Below are positions 8,110 to 16,003 of a stretch of 64,000 nt of DNA, piece by piece (positions within the stretch are counted from its first letter, which is position 1; each line of letters opens with the position of its first letter). A program made the translations under genes and the position numbers. Location of the stretch: the NCBI RefSeq assembly GCF_025642745.1, contig NZ_JANZKP010000001.1:62001-126000 (forward strand), given 5' to 3'. The notes beneath the pieces were generated by a model, which was not told where the DNA came from, made no database searches, and was given only the letters and a program-made list of their open reading frames with translations. This DNA comes from Cellulomonas sp. RIT-PI-Y (lineage in GTDB: Bacteria; Actinomycetota; Actinomycetes; Actinomycetales; Cellulomonadaceae).

Positions 8110-8748
8110 ATGTGCGCCGCTGCTCAGCCCTATCCGCCCGCCCAGGACGGCGGGGACGTCACGGACACCAAGGACGAGTTCCGCGCGATGCTGCGCGCCG
8201 CTCGCCAGGACACCTCGCCCCGTCAACGCGCTCGGGCCGCCACGGCACTGGCCGAGGTCGTCAGCACCCTGCCCGGCCTCGACCAGGCCCGTTGCGTCGC
8301 CGCCTACAGCGCCCGCCCGTCCGAGCCGGACACCACCGCCGTCCTGGAGATGCTGTCCGCGCGCGGCATCGAGGTCCTGCTCCCGGTGCTCGGCGCCGGC
8401 CTGTCCCGGGAGTGGGCGGCCTACGCCGGTCCCGAAGACCTGGTGCAGCGCGCCCCCGGCCGGCCCCCGGAGCCCGGCACCCCGTCGCTCGGCGCCGAGG
8501 GCTTGTCCCGGGCGGACCTGATCCTGGCCCCCGCCCTCGCCGTCGACACCTCCGGAACCCGGCTCGGCCAGGGCGGCGGCTGGTACGACCGTGCCCTGCA
8601 ACACGCCCGGCCCGGTGTCCCGGTCGTCGCGCTGGTCTTCCCCGAGGAGGTCTACGACGCCGCGACCCGCCCCCTGCCCCGGGAACAGCACGACCGGCCG
8701 GTCGACATGGTCGCGACCGCGGAGGGCTGGCGCCCGCTGCCGCACTGA
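8110..8748 (+). CDS. 5-formyltetrahydrofolate cyclo-ligase
   Basis: This enzyme (MTHFS) converts 5-formyl-THF to 5,10-methenyl-THF using ATP. It is 212 residues from the ATG at 8110 (MCAAAQPY). An upstream in-frame start at 8068 lies in the galU promoter gap and is less likely. The family signature GQGGGWYDRAL (ATP/Mg site) is present near residue 157, preceded by the PALAVDTSGTRLG strand. The N-terminal helix TKDEFRAMLRAARQ is typical. There is no clear Shine-Dalgarno site, so the transcript may be leaderless or nearly so. It is divergent from galU over 65 bases. Confidence 0.9.
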   Translation: MCAAAQPYPPAQDGGDVTDTKDEFRAMLRAARQDTSPRQRARAATALAEVVSTLPGLDQARCVAAYSARPSEPDTTAVLEMLSARGIEVLLPVLGAGLSREWAAYAGPEDLVQRAPGRPPEPGTPSLGAEGLSRADLILAPALAVDTSGTRLGQGGGWYDRALQHARPGVPVVALVFPEEVYDAATRPLPREQHDRPVDMVATAEGWRPLPH

Positions 8749-8844
8749 TCGCGCTGCTCAACGACACTGGACCGGGTGCGTATCATTGGCACTCGGACGC
8801 CGGGAGTGCCAACCCCGGCCAGTTGATCTCCCGGGAGACGAGCA

Positions 8845-9219
8845 GTGCCGACCTACGCCTATACCTGCACCGAGTGCGGCCACTCCTTCGACATCCACCA
8901 GTCGTTCAGCGACGACGCCCTGACCGAGTGCCCGAACTGCGGCGGCAAGCTCCGCAAGCTGTTCTCCAGCGTCGGTGTGGTGTTCAAGGGGTCGGGCTTC
9001 TACCGCACCGACTCGCGGTCCGGCTCCACGTCGAGCAGTGCCCCCGCGAAGTCGGGCAGCGGCACCGCGTCGACCGGGGCCGGCGCGTCCGGCTCGGATT
9101 CGTCCAGCTCGACGTCGTCCTCCGGCTCCTCGTCGTCCTCCGGCTCGACGTCGAGCGGCACGTCCGCCGGCGGCGGGTCGAGCAGCTCGTCCGCCAGCTC
9201 CGCACCCGCGGCGGGCTGA
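8845..9219 (+). CDS. FmdB-family zinc-ribbon protein
   Basis: A 124-residue protein starts with the FmdB/putative regulatory zinc ribbon MPTYAYTCTECGHSFDIHQ and a second Cys pair, ECPNCGGKLRKLF, giving CxxC...CxxC. The last half is a Ser/Gly/Thr-rich low-complexity tail. The role of these proteins is unknown. They are often annotated as regulators by similarity to FmdB of methylotrophs. The GAGACGAGCAGTG context gives a fair start at 8845. The hairpin pair at 9226-9294 follows. Confidence 0.88.
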   Translation: MPTYAYTCTECGHSFDIHQSFSDDALTECPNCGGKLRKLFSSVGVVFKGSGFYRTDSRSGSTSSSAPAKSGSGTASTGAGASGSDSSSSTSSSGSSSSSGSTSSGTSAGGGSSSSSASSAPAAG

Positions 9220-9225
9220 GACCGA

Positions 9226-9294
9226 CCCCGGGATTCCCGGGGCGTCCACCTGTCCACAACCCCTGCGGGACCTCCGTGGTCCCCAGGGGTTGTG
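9226..9294 (+). terminator. Two hairpins after the FmdB gene
   Basis: A small hairpin CCCCGGG-ATT-CCCGGGG (9226-9242) is followed by a long stem. CACAACCCCTG (9255-9265) pairs with CAGGGGTTGTG (9284-9294), and an inner GGACC/GGTCC stem extends it. This is likely the terminator of the FmdB gene. Confidence 0.75.
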
Positions 9295-9338
9295 CGCTGT
9301 CCGGACAGGAGCCGGGCCGTGTCCCTAGCGTCCGGCTC

Positions 9339-10010
9339 ATGCCTCGTCCCCCGCACGACGGAGACCGGAGGAACGACCCGCACGGGTCGCTGCTCCGCAG
9401 CCCCCGCGCGCGCCTGCTCCTCTGGCGGCTCCGCCGACCCACCGCCGCCGTCCTGACGGCTGTGGCCGCCGTCCTCACCGTCCAGGCGGTGCGCTCCCCC
9501 GGCCCGCCGAACACCCCCGTCCTGGTCGCCGCGCGGGACCTGCCCGCCGGGACCACCCTCGCCGCCGAGGATCTGGACCTGCGCGCCCTGCCGACCGCCG
9601 CGCTGCCCGCCGGGAGTTCTGCCGACCGCACCGCGCTGACCGGTGCGCGCACGGCCGTCGCGCTGCCGACCGGGCTGCCCGTGGTCCCGTCCCTGCTCAC
9701 CGACACGCTCGCCACCGGTCCACCCGGCACCGTGGTCGTCCCGGTCCGGTTCGCCGACGACGCCACCGCCGCCCTGCTCGCCCCCGGTCGCCGGATCGAC
9801 GTGGTCAGCGCTCCGCTCGGCGCCGCGCCCACCACCGTCGCCACCGGCGCACTGGTGCTCACCGCAGCCGACCCCGGCTCGGACGGCGGCCTGCTCGGCG
9901 GGACGGGCGACGGGGCGGGTCCCCTGCTGCTCGCCGTCGATCCGGCCGAGGCCGTGCAGCTCAGCGCCGCGAGCGCATCGTCCGGCCTGTCGGCGATCCT
10001 CGTGGAATGA
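9339..10010 (+). CDS. SAF-domain protein, CpaB/RcpC-like
   Basis: This 223-residue protein has a basic N-terminus, one membrane anchor (AAVLTAVAAVLTVQAV near 38-53) and an outside SAF domain (PVLVAARDLPAGTTLAAEDL). A second beta-rich part has the RcpC-like VVVPVRFADDATAALLAPG. This layout matches CpaB proteins of Tad/Flp pilus systems, which sit in the envelope. No other tad/flp gene lies in the window, so a pilus role is only inferred. Start ATG at 9339. The stop lies 38 bases before the mscL start, so they may share a transcript. Confidence 0.8.
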   Translation: MPRPPHDGDRRNDPHGSLLRSPRARLLLWRLRRPTAAVLTAVAAVLTVQAVRSPGPPNTPVLVAARDLPAGTTLAAEDLDLRALPTAALPAGSSADRTALTGARTAVALPTGLPVVPSLLTDTLATGPPGTVVVPVRFADDATAALLAPGRRIDVVSAPLGAAPTTVATGALVLTAADPGSDGGLLGGTGDGAGPLLLAVDPAEAVQLSAASASSGLSAILVE

Positions 10011-10048
10011 TGCGGGCGAGAGCCGCGAGACGATCGGAGCGAGGGGCG

Positions 10049-10588
10049 ATGAGCGACGCAGTGAACAAGGGCCTGCGGGCCGCCGGGGACCGGGCGAAGG
10101 GCCTGGGCTCCGTGTTCCAGGGGTTCAAGGACTTCATCTCCCGCGGGAACGCGATCGAGCTGGCCGTCGGCGTCGTCATCGGTGCCGCGTTCGGAAGCGT
10201 GGTGACCGCGATCCAGAACGGGCTGATCGCGCCGTTGATCGCCATGATCTTCGGCAAGCCCGACATCTCGAGCCTCTGGGTGATCAGCGGCCGGAACGGC
10301 GCGAAGATCGATGTCGGCGTGATCCTGAACGCCGCGCTGCAGTTCCTGATCACCGCCGCGGCGATCTACTTCCTCATCGTGCTGCCGCTGAACAAGCTGG
10401 CCGAGCGCCGCAAGAAGGGCGAGGAGGCCGAGCCCGCGCGTCCCTCGGAGGACATCCTGCTGCTGCAGGAGATCCGCGACCTGCTCGCCACCCAGTCCAG
10501 CGCTGCCCTGCGCGCCGACACCGACCAGACCCCGCCGCCCGGAACCCCCGAGGCGCCCAGCAGCCCGGGTGGCGCGCACCGCGCCTGA
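10049..10588 (+). CDS. mscL: Large-conductance mechanosensitive channel
   Basis: MscL opens under membrane tension and releases solutes on hypo-osmotic shock. The signature GFKDFISRGNAIELAVGVVIGAAFG-type TM1 region starts near residue 25 (GFKDFISRGNAIELAVGVVI seen). TM2 is FLITAAAIYFLIVLPLNKL, followed by the charged RRKKGEE cytoplasmic bundle. The C-terminus has an extra Pro/Ala-rich tail, so at 179 residues it is longer than the usual ~135-150. The ATG at 10049 has a GAGGGG site; an upstream ATG at 10007 overlaps the previous stop and is less likely. Confidence 0.95.
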   Translation: MSDAVNKGLRAAGDRAKGLGSVFQGFKDFISRGNAIELAVGVVIGAAFGSVVTAIQNGLIAPLIAMIFGKPDISSLWVISGRNGAKIDVGVILNAALQFLITAAAIYFLIVLPLNKLAERRKKGEEAEPARPSEDILLLQEIRDLLATQSSAALRADTDQTPPPGTPEAPSSPGGAHRA

Positions 10589-10596
10589 CCGAGAGC

Positions 10597-10617
10597 TGCG
10601 GACGCATCACGTCCGCA
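10597..10617 (+). terminator. Short hairpin after mscL
   Basis: TGCGGACG-CATCA-CGTCCGCA forms an 8-bp perfect stem with a 5-base loop, nine bases after the mscL stop. It is a likely terminator or attenuator before the small gene at 10639. Confidence 0.6.
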
Positions 10618-10638
10618 CTGCGGTGGGATGATGGCCGG

Positions 10639-10836
10639 GTGAGCCCGTCAGCCGATCCCACCCCACCTCAGCCGGCCCCGAGGCGCCACCGCCGCGTCGT
10701 CCGGCGCGGCGGCGAGGACCTCGGCCCGGACACCCCCCGGCGTTCAGCCGACGACTCCGACACCGGCTGGGGCGACCGCCCGAGCGAGTCCAACGACGAC
10801 CGCCTGATCCGGGACGTCCCGCCGCACTGGGGCTGA
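10639..10836 (+). CDS. Small hypothetical protein
   Basis: A GTG-initiated 65-residue protein, Pro/Arg/Asp-rich and hydrophilic, ends in RLIRDVPPHWG. I cannot assign a function. Support for it being real: the frame is open between two hairpin/stop boundaries, the acidic-basic composition differs from the shadow frames, and the C-terminal VPPHW ending resembles small conserved actinobacterial proteins. It converges with the large helicase-like gene, whose stop is 18 bases away. Confidence 0.5.
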   Translation: MSPSADPTPPQPAPRRHRRVVRRGGEDLGPDTPRRSADDSDTGWGDRPSESNDDRLIRDVPPHWG

Positions 10837-10854
10837 CCGAGCCCGCAACCCCGG

Positions 10855-13800
10855 TCAGCCGAGCGCGCGCCGGACCGCGGCCGAGACCACCGAGTCGACC
10901 CGCGACCCGCGCCGGGTGATGCCCAGTTCCAGCCGGAGCTCCGCGGCGAGCTGGGACGCGGTCCGCTCGTTCCCGTCCGCCAGCATCCAGCCGACCAGCT
11001 CGTCCAGCTGGTCGTCGGAGTAGGCGCTGATCGGCAGGCCCGGCCGGACGTCCGGACGCGGGCCCGGGCCGTCGGTCGCCGCGGGCTTCGGGATGACCGG
11101 CAGCGAGCCGGTCATCGGCACGGACGCCTCCATCACACCGGGGATGTCCGCCGCGATCAGCGGCAGGGTCCCGGTCCGGGGTCGCGCCGGATCGTCGTCG
11201 AGCACCGGGACGGTGCCGGTCCGCGGCCTCGCGGAGTCATCGTCCTGGGACCCGGAACCGGTGACCGGCACCGATCCGGTCACCGGGCGGGCGTCGGTCA
11301 CCGGGACCGCACCGGTCGCGGGGCGACCTCCGGACGCCTCCGCCGACTGCTCCCCGGTTCCGGAGGTCTCGCCCGGGGCCTCGAAGCCCGGGACCGTCCA
11401 GGTCGGCGCGGTCATCGCGGGCGGTTCGCCGTCCCTGGCCCCACCGCCGACCGGCAGCCCGGCGTCGGTGGGCAGGCCGATCACGGCGAGCGCGCCGGTG
11501 GCGGTCGGAGCCTCCAGGTCGGTGGCGTGCACCACGGGCACGTCGGGCAGCAGTTGCATGGCGCGCTGCCGGCCGGCCCGGGCACGGTCGACCTCGCGGT
11601 CGGCGACGGCGTGCACGGCACGGCGGATCCGGTCGACCTCGGCATCGGGGTCGATGAACGCGGCCACCGACCAGACCCGGACGACGCTCCAGCCGAGCCG
11701 TTCCAGCCGCTCGGGCACCTGCCGGTCGCGGACCCGGACACTGGGCTCGCGGACATAGGCCTCGTCGTCGGTGAGCACGGCGACCAGCAGCCGACCGGGC
11801 AGGTCCGGGTGGCCGACCGCCATCGGCAGGCGCAGCCCACCCGGCAGGCCGTGGTCCAGCTCGACGACCAGGCCGTGCCGCCACAGCCGCTCGGCCAGAT
11901 CGACCACCAGGCGGTCGGTCACGGTCGGCTCGTCCTCGACGATCGAGGTCTGGCCGGACTCGATGCCGGCCTCGTCGGCCGGCGCCACGTCGTCCGCGGC
12001 ACTGTCGTCGGCGGCCTCGGCCGGGGCGAGGTCGACCAGCAGGTCGGCGTCGCCGGCCGCTCGCCGCTCGGCGAACTGCAGGAGGTCGGCGTACAGCTTC
12101 GGGCCCTCGCCGCGCAGCCGCTCCCGGTCGAGCTGGTCGGAGGTCAGGCAGCTGACGACGTCGAGCCGGTGCCGGGTGACCCCGAGTGCGGCGAGCAGCA
12201 GCCCGTCACCGCCCTCGTCGCTGATCGGCCCGAACCGGTGCAGGACCCGTCCGTGCGGGGTGCGACCGAAGCCGGGCGAGAGCACCACGGCGTCCCGGCG
12301 GAGCCCGGCGATCGAGGTCAGATCGGTGACCACGAACGGCTCGGCCCGACCGGCGTCCAGGGCGGCGGCCAGAGCGGGATTCCCCCGGACCTGGGACAGC
12401 ACCGCCTCGCGGATCTGCGCGGTGTGCAGCGGGGACGCCGTGATCACGGCGAGCGACTCGTCCGCACGGGTGAGGGCGTGCTCGGTGACCAGCTCGACCA
12501 CCCGGTCGACCTCGGCGCGGGTGCTCTGCACGCTGCCGGAGTCGTCGGGCATGCCGGTGCCGTCGACCTGGTGGAAGCCGACCGCCGCCGCCTCGGAGGG
12601 CAACGGCGTGGGGCTGAGCACCCCGGCGTACCCGTGGCCGGCCAGGAACGCGGTCAGGTACGGGTCGCGACGGGAGCCGTCGGCGTGCAGAGCCACCCGG
12701 GGCAGCACGGCGGCCAGCTCGGGCACGGCCGAGCCGGAGGCGCAGCGCGGATCGCCGATCACGACGACCTGACGACCACGGGCCAGCGCGGGCAGCAGCA
12801 CCTCCACCGGCAGGTGGTCGGCGGCGTCCAGGACCACCAGGTCCACGGTGCGGGTGGCGGGCAGCACCTGCGGCACCAGCATGGGCGCGGCGGCCAGCAC
12901 CGGACGCAGTCGGCGGGCGACGTCGCCGTACCGGCTCATCGCCTCCAGCAGGCCGCCGAACCGGTCCTCGACCAGCTCGCCGAACAGGGCCTCGGTCTGC
13001 TCCGGGTGCTGCTCCATCGCGGTGCGGGAATGGCCCGCGGCCCGGGAACGCACCGGACCGGCCAGGGCCTGGATCTGCGCCAGGTCCAACTGCCGGAACT
13101 CGGAGACCAACCGGCCGAGCGTGCGGCCGTCGTACCCGGCGAGCGCGGGATCCGCGGTGATGATCTGCTCGAAGACGGTGCTCCACCAGGCGAGCAGCAG
13201 CTCCGGTCCGACCAGCCAGGCGGGGACCCGGCGATCCGCCAGGTCGTAGAGCAGCGGCTCCAGGCCCGCGGCCTGCAGATCGCGCACCAGACGGCTGCGC
13301 TCGGGCACGGCCGGCAGCGAGTCGGCACCGGCGAGCAGACGGGTCATCCGCTCGGCGACCTGCGCCACCGGGGTCGAGGCCAGTTCCCCGCCCTCGGGCG
13401 TCCCGGCGAGCACCGGGGCGAGCGCGTCCAGGTCGGCGCGCAGCCGCTGGTACTCGGCGTCGATCTGCGCCATCCCGGCGGGCAGCTGCGGCCAGCCCCC
13501 GGCCGCGCAGTGCCGGCGCCAGACCTCGCGCTGGTGCTGGGCGTTGGCCAGCGCGGCGTGCAGGTCGTCCACGTGGCGACCCGGGCGCAGCAGGTCCTTG
13601 GCCTGCTTCTTCAGCCGCCGCCGGAGCCAGTAGCCCATCGGCTGCTCGTGCTCGGTGCGCCAGGCCTTGGTGGCGGTGGCGGCGACCAGGTCCGCGACGC
13701 TGCGCTCGAACACGATCGGCTGGAAGTCGTCCAGGGTCCCGCGCACCCCCGCGAGCACGGTGAGCTGCTCACCCCAGCCCTGTGCGGAGGTCGCGGGCGT

Positions 13801-15480
13801 GAAACCAGTGGCCTCGGCGACCTCGGCGATCCGGCGCTGCAGGAGCGCCAGACCGTCCGGACCGGCCAGTCGGCGCACCCGGTCCAAGGTCTCCTGGGCC
13901 TGCTGCGCGGTGTCCAGCGCGGCGCCGTACCAGGGGGTGTCCACCGGCCGGAGCGTGAAGGCGCCCACCTCCGCGGCGGCGCGCAGGGCGTCGGCGAGCT
14001 GGGCGCGGCGCTCCGGCCCGAGCTCGCGCGCGACGGCCGGGTCCAGCCGGACAGTGGTGCTCGGCGTCGGGCGGGCGGCGGTCAGGGCGGCCAGCGCCTG
14101 GAAGGCGTCGTACGCGGAGACCCCCCAGGGCTCCCGGGCGATGTGCAGCCCGGACAGGTAGTTGCGCAGGCGTTCGCGGTGCGCGACCAGCGACGAGCGC
14201 AGACTCACCGTGCGGGCGGCGTCGCCCGGGTCCGCTTCCAGGGTCATCGCGCCGAGCAGTCGCCGGCCGGCGGCGGACCGCCAGCCCGCGTCCGGCGCGA
14301 TGTCCAGCAGCACGTCGCCGACCCCGAGCCGGTCGAGCCGCTCGGCCAGCGCGATCGCGGCGCGGCGGTGGCCCGGCACGTAGAGCACGGTCCGGCCGGC
14401 CGCCGCGGCATCGGCCACCAGCGCGGCCACCGTGCCGGTCACGTCGCTGTCCGCGGGCGCGTCGACGAACACGTGCGCGCCGGTCGCCACCACGTCGAGC
14501 ACGTGCTGCTGCGCGGGATCGAGGTCGCCGACGCCGCGCTCCGTGGCGGGATCGCGGTCGCCGACCACCGGTGCGGGCAGGTCGACGTGCAGGGCCTCGT
14601 CCCCGGCACCCGCCAGGGCGGCGACCAGCTCGTGCCGGTCCAGCCCGGCGGACAGCCGGTCCAGGTCGTCGACCAGCACCTGCCCCGGGTGCACGAAGGT
14701 GCCGACCACGATCCGGTCGGTGAGCTGGAAGTCCTCCAGGACGGCCGCGCCCAGCGACCCCAGCCGGTTCAGCGCGTCCTGCGGGTCGAAGCCCGACCCG
14801 GTGAACGCACTCCTGGCCAGCGCACCCGGGTCGAGCAGCGCACCCCGTCCGCGCAGGGCACGGGCCAGCACCGGGTTGACCTCCAGCGAGGGCTCCAGGC
14901 TGAGCTCGTAGTCGCTCTCGGCGGTGCCGCGGGCGCGCAGGGTCACCGGGCGGAGCAGCACGGGCGCCCGGACGGTGCGCCCGACCGGCGGCTCCTCGTG
15001 CTGCGCCGACTCGTTCACCCCGGGCCGGGTGGCGGTGGCCAGCGCGGCGACGTCGTCGGTGGCGGTGTCCGGCGTGGTGCGCTCGGTCCAGCTCGCCAGC
15101 CCGATCGCCAGGTAGGTCGGCGCGATGCCGTACTGCTGCGCGTAGGTCGCGGCGCGTGCGGACACGGCCCGGGCCCGGCGACGGGCGGAGCCCAGCGCCG
15201 CGTCCTCGCGGACCAGGTTCGACAGCCGGGTGGAGCGCCCGGCGAAGAGCTGCGCGATCCCGGAGGGGTGCGCCACGGTCAGATCCAGCGCGGCGTCGCC
15301 GAGCAGACCGACGTCGGCCAGCGTCGACCCGCCCGCGGCCTCCACCAGGGCAGACCTCCAGCCCGCGAGGGACTGCGCCACCAGCTCGGCGGCGGAGGGC
15401 TGCGGGGCTTCCTCGACCGGGGCGGGACGGGTCACGTCATCGGCCTCCGGCTGCTGATTGCGGCGCGCGGGGACATTCAC
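10855..15480 (-). CDS. Giant helicase-nuclease-like protein with degenerate active sites
   Basis: This ~1,541-residue protein keeps the outline of UPF1/DUF4011-type SF1 helicases fused to a Vsr/DUF559-like nuclease and a C-terminal winged helix (DDQLDELVGWML ... LGITRRGSRVD). Every key motif is altered. After LDPAQQHVLDVV, the Walker A place reads DAPADSDV (340-347), motif II reads VVLDAADH (about 880-887), and motif VI has LGVTRHRL. The nuclease core reads VAVLTDDEAYV near 1235 instead of E-x-D-G. A linker near 1395-1460 repeats TGxxPV. The likely start is GTG at 15480; in-frame sequence upstream to 15747 looks non-coding. It may be a scaffold or DNA-binding protein rather than a motor. Confidence 0.75.
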   Translation of the reverse strand: MNVPARRNQQPEADDVTRPAPVEEAPQPSAAELVAQSLAGWRSALVEAAGGSTLADVGLLGDAALDLTVAHPSGIAQLFAGRSTRLSNLVREDAALGSARRRARAVSARAATYAQQYGIAPTYLAIGLASWTERTTPDTATDDVAALATATRPGVNESAQHEEPPVGRTVRAPVLLRPVTLRARGTAESDYELSLEPSLEVNPVLARALRGRGALLDPGALARSAFTGSGFDPQDALNRLGSLGAAVLEDFQLTDRIVVGTFVHPGQVLVDDLDRLSAGLDRHELVAALAGAGDEALHVDLPAPVVGDRDPATERGVGDLDPAQQHVLDVVATGAHVFVDAPADSDVTGTVAALVADAAAAGRTVLYVPGHRRAAIALAERLDRLGVGDVLLDIAPDAGWRSAAGRRLLGAMTLEADPGDAARTVSLRSSLVAHRERLRNYLSGLHIAREPWGVSAYDAFQALAALTAARPTPSTTVRLDPAVARELGPERRAQLADALRAAAEVGAFTLRPVDTPWYGAALDTAQQAQETLDRVRRLAGPDGLALLQRRIAEVAEATGFTPATSAQGWGEQLTVLAGVRGTLDDFQPIVFERSVADLVAATATKAWRTEHEQPMGYWLRRRLKKQAKDLLRPGRHVDDLHAALANAQHQREVWRRHCAAGGWPQLPAGMAQIDAEYQRLRADLDALAPVLAGTPEGGELASTPVAQVAERMTRLLAGADSLPAVPERSRLVRDLQAAGLEPLLYDLADRRVPAWLVGPELLLAWWSTVFEQIITADPALAGYDGRTLGRLVSEFRQLDLAQIQALAGPVRSRAAGHSRTAMEQHPEQTEALFGELVEDRFGGLLEAMSRYGDVARRLRPVLAAAPMLVPQVLPATRTVDLVVLDAADHLPVEVLLPALARGRQVVVIGDPRCASGSAVPELAAVLPRVALHADGSRRDPYLTAFLAGHGYAGVLSPTPLPSEAAAVGFHQVDGTGMPDDSGSVQSTRAEVDRVVELVTEHALTRADESLAVITASPLHTAQIREAVLSQVRGNPALAAALDAGRAEPFVVTDLTSIAGLRRDAVVLSPGFGRTPHGRVLHRFGPISDEGGDGLLLAALGVTRHRLDVVSCLTSDQLDRERLRGEGPKLYADLLQFAERRAAGDADLLVDLAPAEAADDSAADDVAPADEAGIESGQTSIVEDEPTVTDRLVVDLAERLWRHGLVVELDHGLPGGLRLPMAVGHPDLPGRLLVAVLTDDEAYVREPSVRVRDRQVPERLERLGWSVVRVWSVAAFIDPDAEVDRIRRAVHAVADREVDRARAGRQRAMQLLPDVPVVHATDLEAPTATGALAVIGLPTDAGLPVGGGARDGEPPAMTAPTWTVPGFEAPGETSGTGEQSAEASGGRPATGAVPVTDARPVTGSVPVTGSGSQDDDSARPRTGTVPVLDDDPARPRTGTLPLIAADIPGVMEASVPMTGSLPVIPKPAATDGPGPRPDVRPGLPISAYSDDQLDELVGWMLADGNERTASQLAAELRLELGITRRGSRVDSVVSAAVRRALG

Positions 15481-16003
15481 CCGCCGAACGCTAACCGCCG
15501 GGGCTGCCCGTGAGTCGGCGGCACGCCGCCGCACCGGGTGATCATGCGGAAGTTCCCAGGTGCGAACCGGGACGAAGGGGATGTTTCCGGCGGGACGGAG
15601 CGTCACTGCTCGACGTCGGATCGCGGGGGTCTGAGGACAGTGCGCGCCGCGCAGGGGGCAGGCGACGCGCACCGTCTGCCGAGAACTATGACGCGACAGA
15701 AGCTGAAGGGTCAACCAGCGTGGTGAGCGTTCACACAGCCTGGTCACAGAGCTCCGGCGTTTCGCCAGGTCGACCCCCGAGCCGGGTGAGCGAGGTCACG
15801 TCCACTCGGGTGATGGCGTCGGCGGAGCCCATCAGCCGCAGTGGGCCCCGCCGACAGGAACAGTTCTACGCGACCGGATCGGCCCGATCGGCCCGTCTAG
15901 GTGGTCACACGCCTCGACTGAGGGCAGACACCGGTGGGAATGAGTGGTCCGGAGCCGTCGATGGTCAGTCACCGCCGGTCCCTGGGGGCCACCACTCGGT
16001 GGT
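15481..16003. other. Gene-free gap
   Basis: This 523-base stretch lies between the degenerate helicase gene and the SNF2 helicase gene, both leftward. No frame shows a plausible protein. Apart from the candidate promoter at 15685-15714 and a small CCACC/GGTGG stem just past the SNF2 stop, I see nothing definite in it. Confidence 0.6.
15685..15714 (-). promoter_or_regulatory. Possible promoter for the degenerate helicase gene
   Basis: On the leftward strand TTGACC (15709-15714) and CATAGT (15685-15690) are spaced by 18 bases, about 205 bases upstream of the chosen start. This is the best -35/-10 pair in the 523-base gap, but it is a motif match only. Confidence 0.4.

Noticed and set aside
9339-10010. 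A Tad/Flp pilus locus
   Set aside because: The CpaB-like gene has no secretin, ATPase, pilin or TadB/C-type gene around it.
15481-15747. N-terminal extension of the degenerate helicase to an ATG at 15747
   Set aside because: The extra residues look non-coding and would cover the candidate promoter; GTG 15480 gives a protein that starts just before recognisable domain sequence.
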